From: Apostichopus japonicus
Taxonomy: Eukaryota; Echinodermata; Holothuroidea; Aspidochirotida; Stichopodidae
DNA: 64,000 nt
NCBI RefSeq assembly: GCF_037975245.1
Contig: NC_092577.1
Coordinates: 4,287,501-4,351,500, forward strand
Direction of reading: 5' to 3'
Under the pieces are notes generated by a model, which saw nothing but the letters and a program-made list of their open reading frames with translations, had not been told where the DNA came from and did not search any database. Within the stretch, counting starts at the first letter, position 1. Every line of letters starts with the position of its first letter. Both the position numbers and the translations under genes were made by a program. This document shows positions 12,101 to 21,006 of the stretch, piece after piece.

Positions 12101-12662
12101 GTCCGTCAGGAGGGGCATCCGCCCCCCTGACTGTATGGACGCTCCGCCACTGGTCTCAAAGCGCTTTACAGACGTTATATTACCCCTGGTCAATGATAAC
12201 CTATGCCAGAGTCAATCCCTCCAGTCGGCAGCAGTTATATACTGCGCACAATTACAAGTTACCTCACAGGTACCCATTTAACCCCTGGGTGGAGAGAGGG
12301 AAGTGAGATAAAGCAACTTGCCCAAGGACACAACGTAATAAACTAGGCAGGAATCGAACCAGCAATCCATGGATCACGAGTCCGACGCCTTAGCCAATTG
12401 GCCACCACGCTCTCTAAATACTAGCGTTATGATCAAACGCAATATAGCAGAGATTCATTTCTAGTGTCCCGTTACGAATTGACAATCTGTTTTTGTTCTA
12501 TTTTCCCCTGCAGGAGCCCTTTTGGATATTTCTGGCTCTTTCACCTACGTGTTTGGAGCAATGATAATACTCAATATTTGCATAGGAGTTATATCGCTGA
12601 TTTTACAGCGTGTCGTCCGAAGATCAGTGATCGATGACTGTGGAAGTTGCAACGACACGTAG
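4846..12662 (+). CDS. Monocarboxylate transporter-like (SLC16, MFS), four exons
   Basis: Exons are 4846-5020, 7797-7940, 9459-10331 and 12514-12662. All junctions are GT/AG, all introns are phase 1, and the joined frame is 446 aa with stop TAG. SLC16 proteins are 12-helix plasma-membrane carriers of lactate, pyruvate or other small acids, some proton-coupled. Exon 1 gives helix 1 and part of helix 2. Exon 2 (48 codons) supplies [14 protein letters not shown] and [11 protein letters not shown]. Exon 3 begins [12 protein letters not shown], matching the family's GIGGG-LLYFPS helix, then has a long hydrophilic central loop (about residues 165-215) and the second helix bundle. Exon 4 opens [15 protein letters not shown], the usual GGWLYDxTGSY region. 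The family's N-terminal D/E-G-x-GW motif is missing, so the substrate is uncertain. It could be an MCT12/13/14-type orphan. Exon 2 is short and framed by repeats, but it restores exactly the missing helices and phase. Confidence 0.88.
5044..5085. repeat. (AT)n microsatellite in SLC16-like intron 1
   Basis: AT dinucleotide run beginning about 24 bp after the exon 1 donor. Confidence 0.85.
5828..6180 (+). mobile_element. Dispersed repeat, GGAGCGCCACC family
   Basis: Starts CAGGCGCGTATCCAGG and contains CTAAGCGGAGCGCCACC and GGTTGGTGCGGAGCGTAC. The right edge is not resolved. An inverted-type end (CCTGGATACGCACCTG) occurs at 7770-7785 and may belong to this or a sister copy. Lies in intron 1 of the SLC16-like gene. 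Confidence 0.55.
6503..6939. mobile_element. hAT-type MITE (437 bp)
   Basis: Terminal inverted repeats CATAGGCGTAGG and CCTACGCCTTTG are flanked by a perfect 8-bp duplication, ACTACACA (6495-6502 and 6940-6947). An 8-bp duplication with CA...TG ends is the hAT signature. No transposase. Lies in SLC16-like intron 1. Confidence 0.85.
7043..7538 (+). mobile_element. Dispersed repeat, diverged GGAGCGCCACC family
   Basis: Starts CAGGCGTGTAGCGAG, has CTAAGCGAAGCGCCACC and TGACGCGAAGCGAAC, and may end at CTGGCTACCCTG near 7538. Diverged and non-coding. The right boundary is tentative. Confidence 0.45.
7605..7740 (+). repeat. Homopyrimidine tract before SLC16-like exon 2
   Basis: About 135 bases almost entirely C and T lie 57-190 bp upstream of exon 2. 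This creates serine/phenylalanine-rich open frames that are not genes. It can act as an extended polypyrimidine region, or form triplex DNA (inference). Confidence 0.75.
7975..8320. repeat. AT-rich microsatellite block
   Basis: Dense TATA/TATAG/ATAAATA repeats in SLC16-like intron 2. No coding content. Confidence 0.8.
8321..8510 (-). mobile_element. tRNA-derived SINE
   Basis: On the minus strand there is a tRNA-like head with an A-box-like TAGCCTAGTGATTAGGG (8467-8483) and a B box GGTTCGAATCC (8430-8440). It is followed by a tRNA-unrelated body that recurs as a truncated copy at 8691-8792. The head is not a plausible functional tRNA because it continues into the shared body. Lies in SLC16-like intron 2. 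Confidence 0.7.
8691..8792 (-). mobile_element. Truncated SINE body
   Basis: Matches the body of the SINE at 8321 (shared GTAATGAGTTGGAAAATCA and GAACAGTGAAAA) and lacks the tRNA head. An (AT)n run begins where the head should start. Confidence 0.65.
8793..9275. repeat. AT microsatellites
   Basis: (AT)n from 8793 to about 8853 ends in a GAGAGAGAG stretch. It is followed by further TATA/TAGTAATATA arrays to about 9275. Lies in SLC16-like intron 2. Confidence 0.8.
11103..11320 (-). mobile_element. tRNA-derived SINE
   Basis: The minus-strand tRNA-like head has CAATTGGTTAAGGCATTG (A box region) and GGTTCGAGTCC (B box). The body carries the GCCCAAGGACACAACG motif also seen in the SINEs at 11715-12415 and 20839-21006. 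Lies in SLC16-like intron 3. Confidence 0.7.
11715..12415 (-). mobile_element. tRNA-derived SINE, interrupted
   Basis: The minus-strand head is at about 12415-12345 (GCCAATTGGCTAAGGCGT, then GGTTCGATTCC). The body has GCCCAAGGACACAACG and the tail contains TATATAGCGCTTTATACCAG and an ATAATAATA-type end near 11717. A hAT MITE (11776-12152) splits it. The flanking GTCTCAAA is duplicated, so the SINE is the older insertion. Lies in SLC16-like intron 3. Confidence 0.7.
11776..12152. mobile_element. hAT-type MITE (377 bp), nested in SINE
   Basis: Ends CAGTGGCGGAGC and GCTCCGCCACTG, with a perfect 8-bp duplication GTCTCAAA at 11768-11775 and 12153-12160. The core carries CTAAGCGGAGCGCCACC. Sister copies are at 15574-15944 and 19390-19638. 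Confidence 0.88.
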
Positions 12663-12712
12663 TGTTATTTAAAGATCTGCTTTATTGACTCCAATTATAG
12701 CATGGTATATAG

Positions 12713-13115
12713 CAGGGTTGTCCAACCTTTTGCAGAGGAGGGCCACATGGAATGATTATGATGAAAGAGGGGGCCGCATGAACCCTACGCTCGATTTTTC
12801 GATTTTTTGCCCGAAGCCCAAGGCAACAAAATGTGAGCACTGCGCGCGGAGCGCACTGATTTATTTTCCTTCCTGATAAAACAGATGAAGTCCAGCCGCC
12901 CCCCCCCCCCTCCTCCGCTTAGAGAGTGTCACACAAACTGACCTGTATGCAGTTTTGTGGACCCAGAAGGTTCGAATGATTGATTGTATAGCTTCAAATT
13001 GTTATCAATAAATCTGCTCACTAAAATTTCGCACCGTAGAGCATCTCTGGCGGGCCGGACGCAACCCTGCGGCGGGCCGGACTGTGGCCCGCGGGCCGTA
13101 GGTTGGACAACCCTG
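12713..13115. mobile_element. hAT-type MITE (403 bp)
   Basis: Ends CAGGGTTGTCCAACC and GGTTGGACAACCCTG with a perfect 8-bp duplication GTATATAG (12705-12712, 13116-13123). Near-identical in reverse orientation to the element at 35945-36338. Its ACGGCCCGCGGGCC subterminal sequence resembles the Charlie/Tip100 branch of hAT MITEs (recalled, not searched). An AATAAA at 13007-13012 could serve the SLC16-like transcript. Confidence 0.88.
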
Positions 13116-13233
13116 GTATATAGCCAGGAAAGTTTTGTAATTACGTAATCGACCTGACACGGTCGTAAATCGACCTCAGGCTCTACAATCAGCCTGCATA
13201 GCTTCTTAACACAATTAGGCTCTTTGTGTAAAC

Positions 13234-13261
13234 CAGGGAGTTGTTATGGAACAACTCCCTG
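13234..13261. mobile_element. Miniature palindromic insertion (28 bp)
   Basis: Near-perfect palindrome with arms CAGGGAGTTGTT and AACAACTCCCTG, flanked by TGTAAAC at 13227-13233 and 13262-13268. TTAA MITE copies 1 and 3 lack it at this position, so it is an insertion. Confidence 0.75.
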
Positions 13262-13312
13262 TGTAAACACTGTGTGGAAATATGTTCATGTCTACAGTGT
13301 AGTTAATCATAC

Positions 13313-13343
13313 CAGGGAGTTGTTATTCCATAACAACTCCCTG
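13313..13343. mobile_element. Miniature palindromic insertion (31 bp)
   Basis: Perfect-arm palindrome CAGGGAGTTGTTAT...ATAACAACTCCCTG, flanked by ATCATAC at 13306-13312 and 13344-13350. Absent from the sister MITE copies at this position. Confidence 0.78.
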
Positions 13344-13519
13344 ATCATACAGCGTTCACACAAAGACCCTCATAGTACAAGAAAAAAATATGCGGCAGGC
13401 GTTGCAGACTAATTGGTAAAAAGAGGTCATTTTAGGACCAAGGCAGGTCGATTACGTAATCGCAAAACTTTTCCATGATTGCGTGCTATAGTTGGGGTCT
13501 ATATAGAGCAGACCTTTAA

Positions 13520-14778
13520 GGGTGTCAAAATATTGAACGAACTTAACTTTGAAGTCCATGTCAACAAAAAAGAACATTCTGATGAATCGCTATGATAAAA
13601 CTTAATGCTAATTTAATGAAATATTTTAAGTGTTTCTCTTAAATGTACACAAGATTCGCACATGACGAATTCCGTTTATACGCTCACCTAATGCGGCTGA
13701 ACAGGTCGGGCAAGGGTCAGTAATGATGAATTATGTATGACATACTCTTTGGGTATATTAGCAATTATTTATTGACGAAGTAATTTCTTGCACCGGCCGA
13801 GCAGAACAAAATGATTCGAAATCGAATACAACGGAATTTGTTAGTTTATGTATAGACGAGTAACTTGAAAGATATTGTACGTCAGAGTGCGGTTACTAAA
13901 CGACGACAGTGAAATGTAGTAGCCTGTAGGCCTATATGACAGACGTTTTTTCTTCTTGGTATTGGTAATTAATTCGTAACGAAATCATATTTTTTGTTAA
14001 ATAATGGATTCGTAGTACGTCGGATACAAAATTCATTATAAACTGTTATTTTTAAAATATCATGAAAATGGAGTGTACATAGATACTAAATAAGGGGCTA
14101 TTAATTTATGACTAGATTGTATGGATTGGGCTTACGTGGGACCTTCTAGTGTTCATTTGTGATTGGCTCCCTGGAGTAATTTGTAAAGTAATCATAATAA
14201 TAATCAGTTATAAAAATAATAATGATAGTAATAATAATAATAATAATTATAATAATATTATGTAAAGTCACCTACGAGCCAACGGTGAATTTACGGTCGG
14301 ATCTGGCCTTTTATTTTGTTAACTCGAATGAGATGGTTCTCGTAATCATTTATATTAATTGTATAATTTAATTGGGTTGAAATTATAACATTGCTTCATA
14401 TCGTGATTAATTAATGTTAATTAATTAATTAGAGAGAATAAGAAGAGGGAGAATAAATAATCTGGAGCATGGAGGTAATGAACGTTTCAGGGTAATACTT
14501 TCATGCTGAGCGTGATCGCCAATCGGGAATTCATGTATAGGCTTCGTAGCCTAACTTTCAATCACCCCTTCTCCCCCTCCCCGAGGGGGATAGGAATCCA
14601 CACCCTCCCCTTCGCAGAACGAAGATGAGGTATTTCTCCGTCCTCTTCTCGACGCCTCTGGGATCCCAATCCAGTAAAAAGAGAATAATGCAGCAACCAA
14701 AAAGCATCAAATCACCGATAGTCAATAGCGGGTTTTTTGTTATTAGAGCGATAACAAAGTCCTTAATACGGGGAAATT
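13520..14778. other. Intergenic, nothing recognised
   Basis: AT-rich, with an AATAAT-type simple repeat near 14195-14255. No gene supported. The open frame pair at 14558-14950 overlaps the foldback arm and a purine/pyrimidine-rich stretch. Confidence 0.5.
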
Positions 14779-15499
14779 CCACGAGACCGGAGGTCCGCGA
14801 GACCGAATTTCCGCGAACCGATGGTCCGCGAGACCGATGGTCTATGGATGGTCCATCGATAGCCCGGCCAGACTGAAGGTCCGAGTCAAGTGACCGGAGC
14901 CTGAAATGACAACATTTTATGACTCCGTGCACGTACCAGAACAACAGCAAGAAAGCAAAAAAGAAAGAAACAACTGTTTGAACAAAACATTTTCCGGAAA
15001 AATTGCATGTATTTTCTCACTCAAGTGAAAAGTTTCAAATTTGTCTTTTTGATAAAGAGAAGCAGGTAATTAAAAGACCTAAACCTTAAAAACCATAGGT
15101 CACGAAAGCATGCAGGGGAGGGGGGGGGTGAGGGGGTATACCCCCTCCTAATATCTGAAGAAGTGAACGGGCGATTAAACCCAATTTAGAACACTTTTTC
15201 AACATTGTCACATTACATTACAAAAATATTATTTGAAATTCGAGCAGTCTTAAGAATTTTGACTCCTTATTGAACCGAAAACCGCAACATGTTCCCTTGT
15301 TATCCCATTTTACTATGAAATCAGGCTTAATTAGGGGTCGACTTTTAATCTCTAGCCCGTAACAGTTTCCTCATAATAAACCAAACGTCTAATTTACTTC
15401 CTAAAATTTGTACAATTTTTTAGCACAAACACACAAATCACGCCTAGTAATAGCTTCTGTCTCGCGGATCTTCGGTCTCGCGGACCTTCGGTCTCGTGG
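14779..15499. mobile_element. Foldback-like element with tandem-repeat arms
   Basis: The left arm (14779 to about 14870) is a run of units like GGTCCGCGAGACCGAA. The right arm (about 15460-15499) is the inverted version of the same units. Both outer ends read CCACGAGACCG into the element. The ~590-bp middle is AT-rich and non-coding. No target duplication seen. Confidence 0.55.
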
Positions 15500-15573
15500 C
15501 CTGTAATCATTAATACCAAATATCAACAAAGAGTATCAGACACGATTTGTACACCATCAGTAGGCATGGGTTT

Positions 15574-15944
15574 CAGTGGCTGAGCTAGGGGTATTGGTCA
15601 AGGGGGCGAGAATGGTCTGTAGGGGCGCTTCCGACACTATCTAAGCGGAGCGCCACCACGGGTTGGCGCGGAGCGTACCCAAATTTTTGAGTAAAGATAC
15701 TCTCTAGATCGCCGGAAATGACCCTTTCCTTGCTTACTAATTTGCAGATAAAAGAAGAATAAATCGGTGTCGTCGCCAAAAAAAAAATGACAAATGTCAA
15801 TAGGTAGATGAGAGCGCAATAAAAAAAAAGGCAATAATTGCGAATAATTAAAACGTGGTAAAAAGCTGAAAAGGGCGCCAGCAGTCCATTTGAGTCCGTC
15901 AGGGGGGCATCCGCCCCCCTGACTGTATGGACGCTCCGCCACTG
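15574..15944. mobile_element. hAT-type MITE (371 bp)
   Basis: Ends CAGTGGCTGAGC and GCTCCGCCACTG, same family as 11776-12152. CATGGGTT occurs at 15565-15572 and 15945-15952 (one extra T separates the left copy from the element), consistent with an 8-bp target duplication. Confidence 0.82.
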
Positions 15945-16040
15945 CATGGGTTGTTTCATCGTCGTCAGCATCCAAGCATAAGAAATAGCGCTGATAACTG
16001 TAATCAGGTGACAGAAAAAGTCAGTTACAGCCAATGTACG

Positions 16041-16457
16041 TACACCACAATGTATCCTATACCACAATGTATCCTACATCACAGTGTATCCTACACCACA
16101 ATGTATCCTATACCACGGTGTATCCCACACCACAATGTATCCCACACCACATGGTATCCTATACCACAATGTTTCCTACACCACAGTGTATCCCACACCA
16201 CAATGTATCCCACACCACAGTGTATCCTACACCACAATGTATCCTACACCACAATGTATCCTACACCACAATGTATGCTACACCACAATGTATCCTACAC
16301 CACAATGTATCCTACACCACAGTGTATCCTACACCACAATGTATCCTACACCACAATGTATCCAACACAACAATGTATCCTACACCACAATGTATCCTAC
16401 ACCACAATGTATGCTACACCACAATGTATCCTACACCACAATGTATCCTATACCGCA
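16041..16457. repeat. 17-bp minisatellite, about 25 copies
   Basis: Tandem array of ACACCACAATGTATCCT with variants (CACAGTG, TATACC, ATGCT). Because 17 is not a multiple of 3 and the unit lacks stops, all three forward frames stay open and give spurious Tyr/His/Pro-rich proteins. Confidence 0.95.
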
Positions 16458-17482
16458 ATTGTCATGCCCATTACCTCCAACAAGATATATATTTATATTG
16501 ACCCAGTTACCTGACCTCATATACAATTCAGAACAACACTCGCCTGCTCAAGATAAGTTCTTCATAATTACTGGACTATGTAGTTGTACCTTGATTAGTT
16601 AAACATATTGAAATATAAAAAGAATGCATATATTACCAGTTGCCTTGGTGTCAATTCTTCCACATATAATTTACAACACTTAAATGTTACAGCAATGCAG
16701 ACATACAGTCTGTGATAACCTTCTAGAATATCAAGTATTTATCATTTGACCATATAGATATTTTGGTAAAATGTGTAATCCCAGCCACAATGCTGATTTT
16801 GGTTATTTGACCTTCGACCCTATGAAATCATTAGTGACACAGGCACTACAACCCATGACCAGGCACATACCCACAAAGTCCATCGGCATCAATTGTCATT
16901 TAGATTTACATAGATTCATTTTATCAGGATGCCAACTTGCCAACACCAAGGCAACTATTTTGCAGAGGCAGTGTGTTGATGCAGAGACTCGCCCTCTTCC
17001 TTTGTTAGACCTGCTCAAGGAGACAAGCTCCCCCTATCTGGGTGAAAATAACCCCACCTAATTGACACACTTTAGTTGAGAAAACTTTAATATCACACAT
17101 TATCAGGTTTTTTTCTTTGGTAGGAGGAAATGATGGGATGCTCAGCAATAGCAGAGCATGTCTTCACAACCAGTCTACACTCTTCTTTCTTTCATCATGT
17201 GAAAACAGACCAAATGATCAGTTTTGACAATGACAAATGCAACCACTTAGAACTGTCAGCCTGTCACATTGATATCCACCAATTCAGAACGATCCTCAGA
17301 GTTCTTTGCTCCTTGTAGTGTCTTCTGACTTCTCATAACCACAACTAACACCCCCATGGATGAGTGATCATCTCCACGGACTGGTCCATATCATTCCTCA
17401 TGTCATCGCGATATCTTCACTCCTTGAAGCCTCAAGTTTATCCTAAGATTCTCTGCATCTTAGCAGAATCCTGCTGGTGACT
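16458..17482. other. Downstream flank of SNRNP25
   Basis: No gene recognised. Probably includes the SNRNP25 3' UTR (gene is on the minus strand). The TTTGACCTTCGACC-type motif near 16807 resembles dispersed repeats like those at 27.8-28.1 kb. Confidence 0.4.
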
Positions 17483-20400
17483 TCAATAGCCTTGTCCCTT
17501 GCGGCGCAATCTCTTCACGTAAGAAACTTCAGCACGGTTTTGCACACCATAGCTACACATATAAGAAGAAGAACCTTTGAAGTTTGTTTCGAGAAAAACT
17601 GGTGTTTATGGTTTTACAGCTAGTCTGGTTTTCAAGATATACACCTTTAAAATAGGCTTAAATCTGTAGAGTGCTCCTTTAAGGTTAACTTTATGATGAC
17701 ATCATCTCCTTTGCTGCAGCCCTTTAAGGTCTGCTGTAAAGACCCTAACTACAGCACGCTATCATGTAAAAGTTCCTTGAGATTATGTAAACGACATCCC
17801 TCGGTCGTAAAATGACCCCTTTTTACCAATCTGTCTGCAACGCCTGCAGCATATTTTTGTCTTGTATGAGGGTCTTTGTGTGAACGCTGTATGATTAACT
17901 ACACTGTAGAGTGTAGACATGAACACATTTCCACACAGTGTTTACTCAAAGAGCCTAATGGCGTCAAGAAGCTATGCAGGCTAATCTTAGCGCCTGAGGT
18001 CGATTTACGAACGTGGCAGGTCAATTAGGTAATCACAAAACCTTCCTAGCGTGCTATAATTGGAGCCAATAAAGCAGATCTTTAATATTAATAATGTAAA
18101 TCAATGTTCATAGGACTCAACCGAAACCTGTTATTTTAACTCCATATTAACAACAGAATTAACACCCACCTCAACATTGCTGACCACAGCAATTTATGAG
18201 AGTTAACCCTTTAAACAGTTCATCAGGTTCATCAATTATTTAAAGTGACTGGACTTCTAAGTCTAATAAACAGGTCATAAGGTCAGTTCCTCAGATTCAA
18301 CTCAAACACTTGTTGAGAAACATAAGACTATATATGGCATAAAATGACATATTTGAAATGCAGAAAAAACTCTTGTCAAGGACAAATACGTAATTATCAA
18401 ATTGAATTTGGTGCTTAAAGTCATCATCCACCTGATATAAAAATTACAAAGTATTTACACAGGGGAAAACAAGAATATATGTCACTAGCAAAATCTGAGC
18501 TACCATAACAACTGTACAACTAAGTGTATGGTAGGATACTGAGCCTAGCCTTTTGAATGGATCAATGCATGGCCAGACTGGGTTGAACAAATACTGTACA
18601 ACAACACACACATATGAGACACGAATGGAAACAAAAAGAGGAATATGGACAGAAATTTTGGTTGGGTTTGTGTCCCCTTCAGTCATAATTCCCTTGGAAT
18701 CACATTCATAGGAATGACATCACAGACCTGCAAATGTGGTTTATTTCTTATCAAAATGTGGGATTATCCTCTAAACATAAATTCACTTCAAAATGCACGT
18801 ATCCATAGTTACAAACAAGAAATTGAAGTGGGAAGTTCAACAACCAGTTTAGAATATTGTCATTTTTGCCCTGTAGTAAATTTAATCACACCAGGGTGAT
18901 AACCGAATTTCACATAAAATTAGTACAGCTAATTAGTAGAATGGACTTCATTCATACTGAAGATGTACAAACTTAGTTAACTGGAAAGAATTGGCCGAAT
19001 CTAACATGAAGGAATCACAGCATACTTACTCTTTCAGTCTTTTCTTGTCGCTTGCCAACTTTTCTCCAGAGTATGAGAGCCAATAGGTTCTCCAAATATA
19101 CCTCCTGAAATGACATTTATTTTAATAATTCCATCTGCAAAAAATATTTTCCATAAATACATTTTGGCTCATTTCTTTAAAGTCTAACATGTGATCTTTC
19201 ACAAGAATATATTCAACCCTAGACGAGCTACAAACTTTTGGGGATGACCCCCCCAAAAACTGGACAGCAAAAATTTTTGTTGGGTCACAGCTAGGCCTTT
19301 TGTCCTTTCCGAGATGTCAGAAAAGTACAACTTTGTTAATTTGCTGGAAGAGATCAATTACAAGTTACCTTTTCTGCTCTTGTGTACTACGGGAAATGAC
19401 CCCTTCCAGGCCTTGCTAATTTGCAGAAAAATGAAGAATAAATAGGTGTCATCGCCATTTTGTCAGAAAATTACACCAACAAAATGTGACAAATGTCAAT
19501 AGGTATTTGAGAGCGCAATAAAAAAGTCAATAATTGCGAATAAGTATAAAGTTGTAAAAAGCTACAAAGGGCAACAGCAGTCCGTCAGGGGGGGCGGGGC
19601 ATCCGACCCCCTCTGAATGTATGGACGCTCCGCCACTGAATTAATCGTATTAATTAATTGTTTAAGTAATCGTATTGTTATTTCTTCCAACACTTACCAG
19701 CTGACTTTCTTACTACAATTCTTCCTTTGAAGTTGTAACGTCATGTAGCGCCGGATAGCATTTTTTAAATCTCGTACTGTGGCAGACTGCATGACAACGA
19801 TTGCTAAAGTGGTCGGTGAAGACAAAAAAAGAGAGCTGTTACATGACCACTGCACTTTAAAGGTAACAACTTGATACATACAAGATGCACAAGTAATTAT
19901 TCTAACAATATTGTAACACTTGTGGAAATGGCATAACTCTCATCATTCCCTGTAAGTTCTAACTGTTTCAACGATGGTGCGGCCACCTTCAAGCGACAGA
20001 AAACTCTTGACGATTAGAATTTTATTTTAAGAACAGCTTACAGTACATGTATGCAAAATATTTTATACACAATTCCTCGTATATTCAAAATGGCTAAGTT
20101 AAACCTTTATTGTAATTTTAATATTCAGTTAACTTGTTTAAATATTTAATTTTCTATACTAATATTCATATTTGAAGTTTATGTTGAAATGAACTTTTTT
20201 ACTAATTCATCTTCAATTTTCGTAATGTACTTTTTGAATTTTTGATGTTATTTTATAAATATTAATATTTATACTGGAAATAAATAACCTGAAACTAAAA
20301 CATTAATGGCTGCTTATTGCACAATCAATAACTGCCTAAATTAGCACACCAAGAGCTCCACATACAGTGGTTAAGCAGTTGACTGGCACTCACGTAAAAC

Positions 20401-20683
20401 TTCGCCGTCTGCTTTCCTGACGAAAACAGTCATAGCCTGTCCATGTTCCAAAGCAATCTTGAGGTTCACCTCCTCAGGCGTCACATCGCTGGGAAGGTCA
20501 CTCAGTAATGGATCTTGTGTCAAAACGTCCGACAGCTGACCCTTCAAGTACGTCATGACTTCCTCGTGGGTCAGCCGCTCAGACATATTGTACTGTGTTG
20601 ATGGCTCATCTTTGACAGCTGATGGCTTTCCTGGCAAGGTTGGTCTTTCAGCATCCATTGTTTCTGACATTTTGGCAGTAGAT
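17483..20683 (-). CDS. SNRNP25: U11/U12 small nuclear ribonucleoprotein 25 kDa protein
   Basis: Coding exons on the minus strand are 20670-20394 (ATG at 20670; the exon probably starts at 20683 after a CAG acceptor), 19803-19698, 19104-19030 and 17552-17483. All junctions are GT/AG and the joined frame is 175 aa. SNRNP25 is a ubiquitin-fold subunit of the U11/U12 di-snRNP and acts with U11-59K/35K in 5' splice-site recognition of minor (U12-type) introns in the nucleus. Matching segments recalled from the vertebrate protein are LTQDPLLSDLPSDVTPEEVN, IALEHGQAMTVFVRKADGEV, PIVVMQSATVRDLKNAIRRY, SWRYIWRTYWLSYSGEKL and DYGVQNRAEVSYVKRLRRK. The N-terminal ~45 residues extend beyond the human 132-aa form. 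The last 23-codon exon is small and was found by phase plus family match. Introns contain a hAT MITE fragment and TTAA MITE copy 3. Confidence 0.95.
17722..18085. mobile_element. TTAA-type MITE, copy 3
   Basis: The least interrupted copy. Ends TTAAGGTCTGCTG and AGCAGATCTTTAA, with inner repeats AGCACGCTAT and a diverged GATTACGTAATCGACCTG. Lies in the last SNRNP25 intron, opposite in orientation to copies 1 and 2. Confidence 0.8.
19390..19638 (+). mobile_element. 5'-truncated hAT MITE (GCTCCGCCACTG family)
   Basis: Right two-thirds of the 11776/15574 family, ending GGACGCTCCGCCACTG. The left end is replaced by unrelated sequence. Lies in SNRNP25 intron 2. Confidence 0.65.
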
Positions 20684-20838
20684 CTGCAAATTACAATATC
20701 CTATTGTATGTAGTAGGTACATGTAGGATGGCTTATGGTAAATTTATGTGATTCTATGAGCACAAATGCACAAGGGTATGCCATAATCACTATCTTTTTG
20801 TTTTTCCTCTGTGATTAAGTTCTATCCTTCATCAATGT

Positions 20839-21006
20839 GCTTTCTTCTTCTTCTTCTTACGTTGCAGAAACCCATAGGGCATAAGCGCAACTAGGCAATG
20901 GAGATAAAGTGCCTTGCCCAAGGACACAACGCAGTGATCTAGCCAGGGCTCAAACCTGTAATCCTTGGATCACAAGTCCACTGCCTTAACCACTTGACCA
21001 CAACGT
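20839..21006 (-). mobile_element. tRNA-derived SINE
   Basis: Minus-strand head with TCAAGTGGTTAAGGCAGTGG and GGTTTGAGCCC, the shared GCCCAAGGACACAACG body motif, and a (GAA)n-type 3' tail (CTTCTTCTTCTT on the plus strand). Lies between the divergent SNRNP25 and LKAAEAR1 genes. Confidence 0.7.

Larger units (their letters stand above)
12669..13519. mobile_element. TTAA-type MITE, copy 2, with three nested insertions
   Basis: TTAA flanks at 12669 and 13516, with ends TTAAAGATCTGCT and AGCAGACCTTTAA and the same inner repeats as copies 1 and 3. It is interrupted by a hAT MITE (12713-13115) and two miniature palindromes (13234-13261, 13313-13343). It begins 7 bp after the SLC16-like stop codon, so the transcript's 3' UTR probably lies inside it. 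Confidence 0.8.

Noticed and set aside
15927-16602. Three overlapping 155-195 aa frames rich in Tyr, His and Pro
   Set aside because: They are the same 17-bp minisatellite read in three phases.
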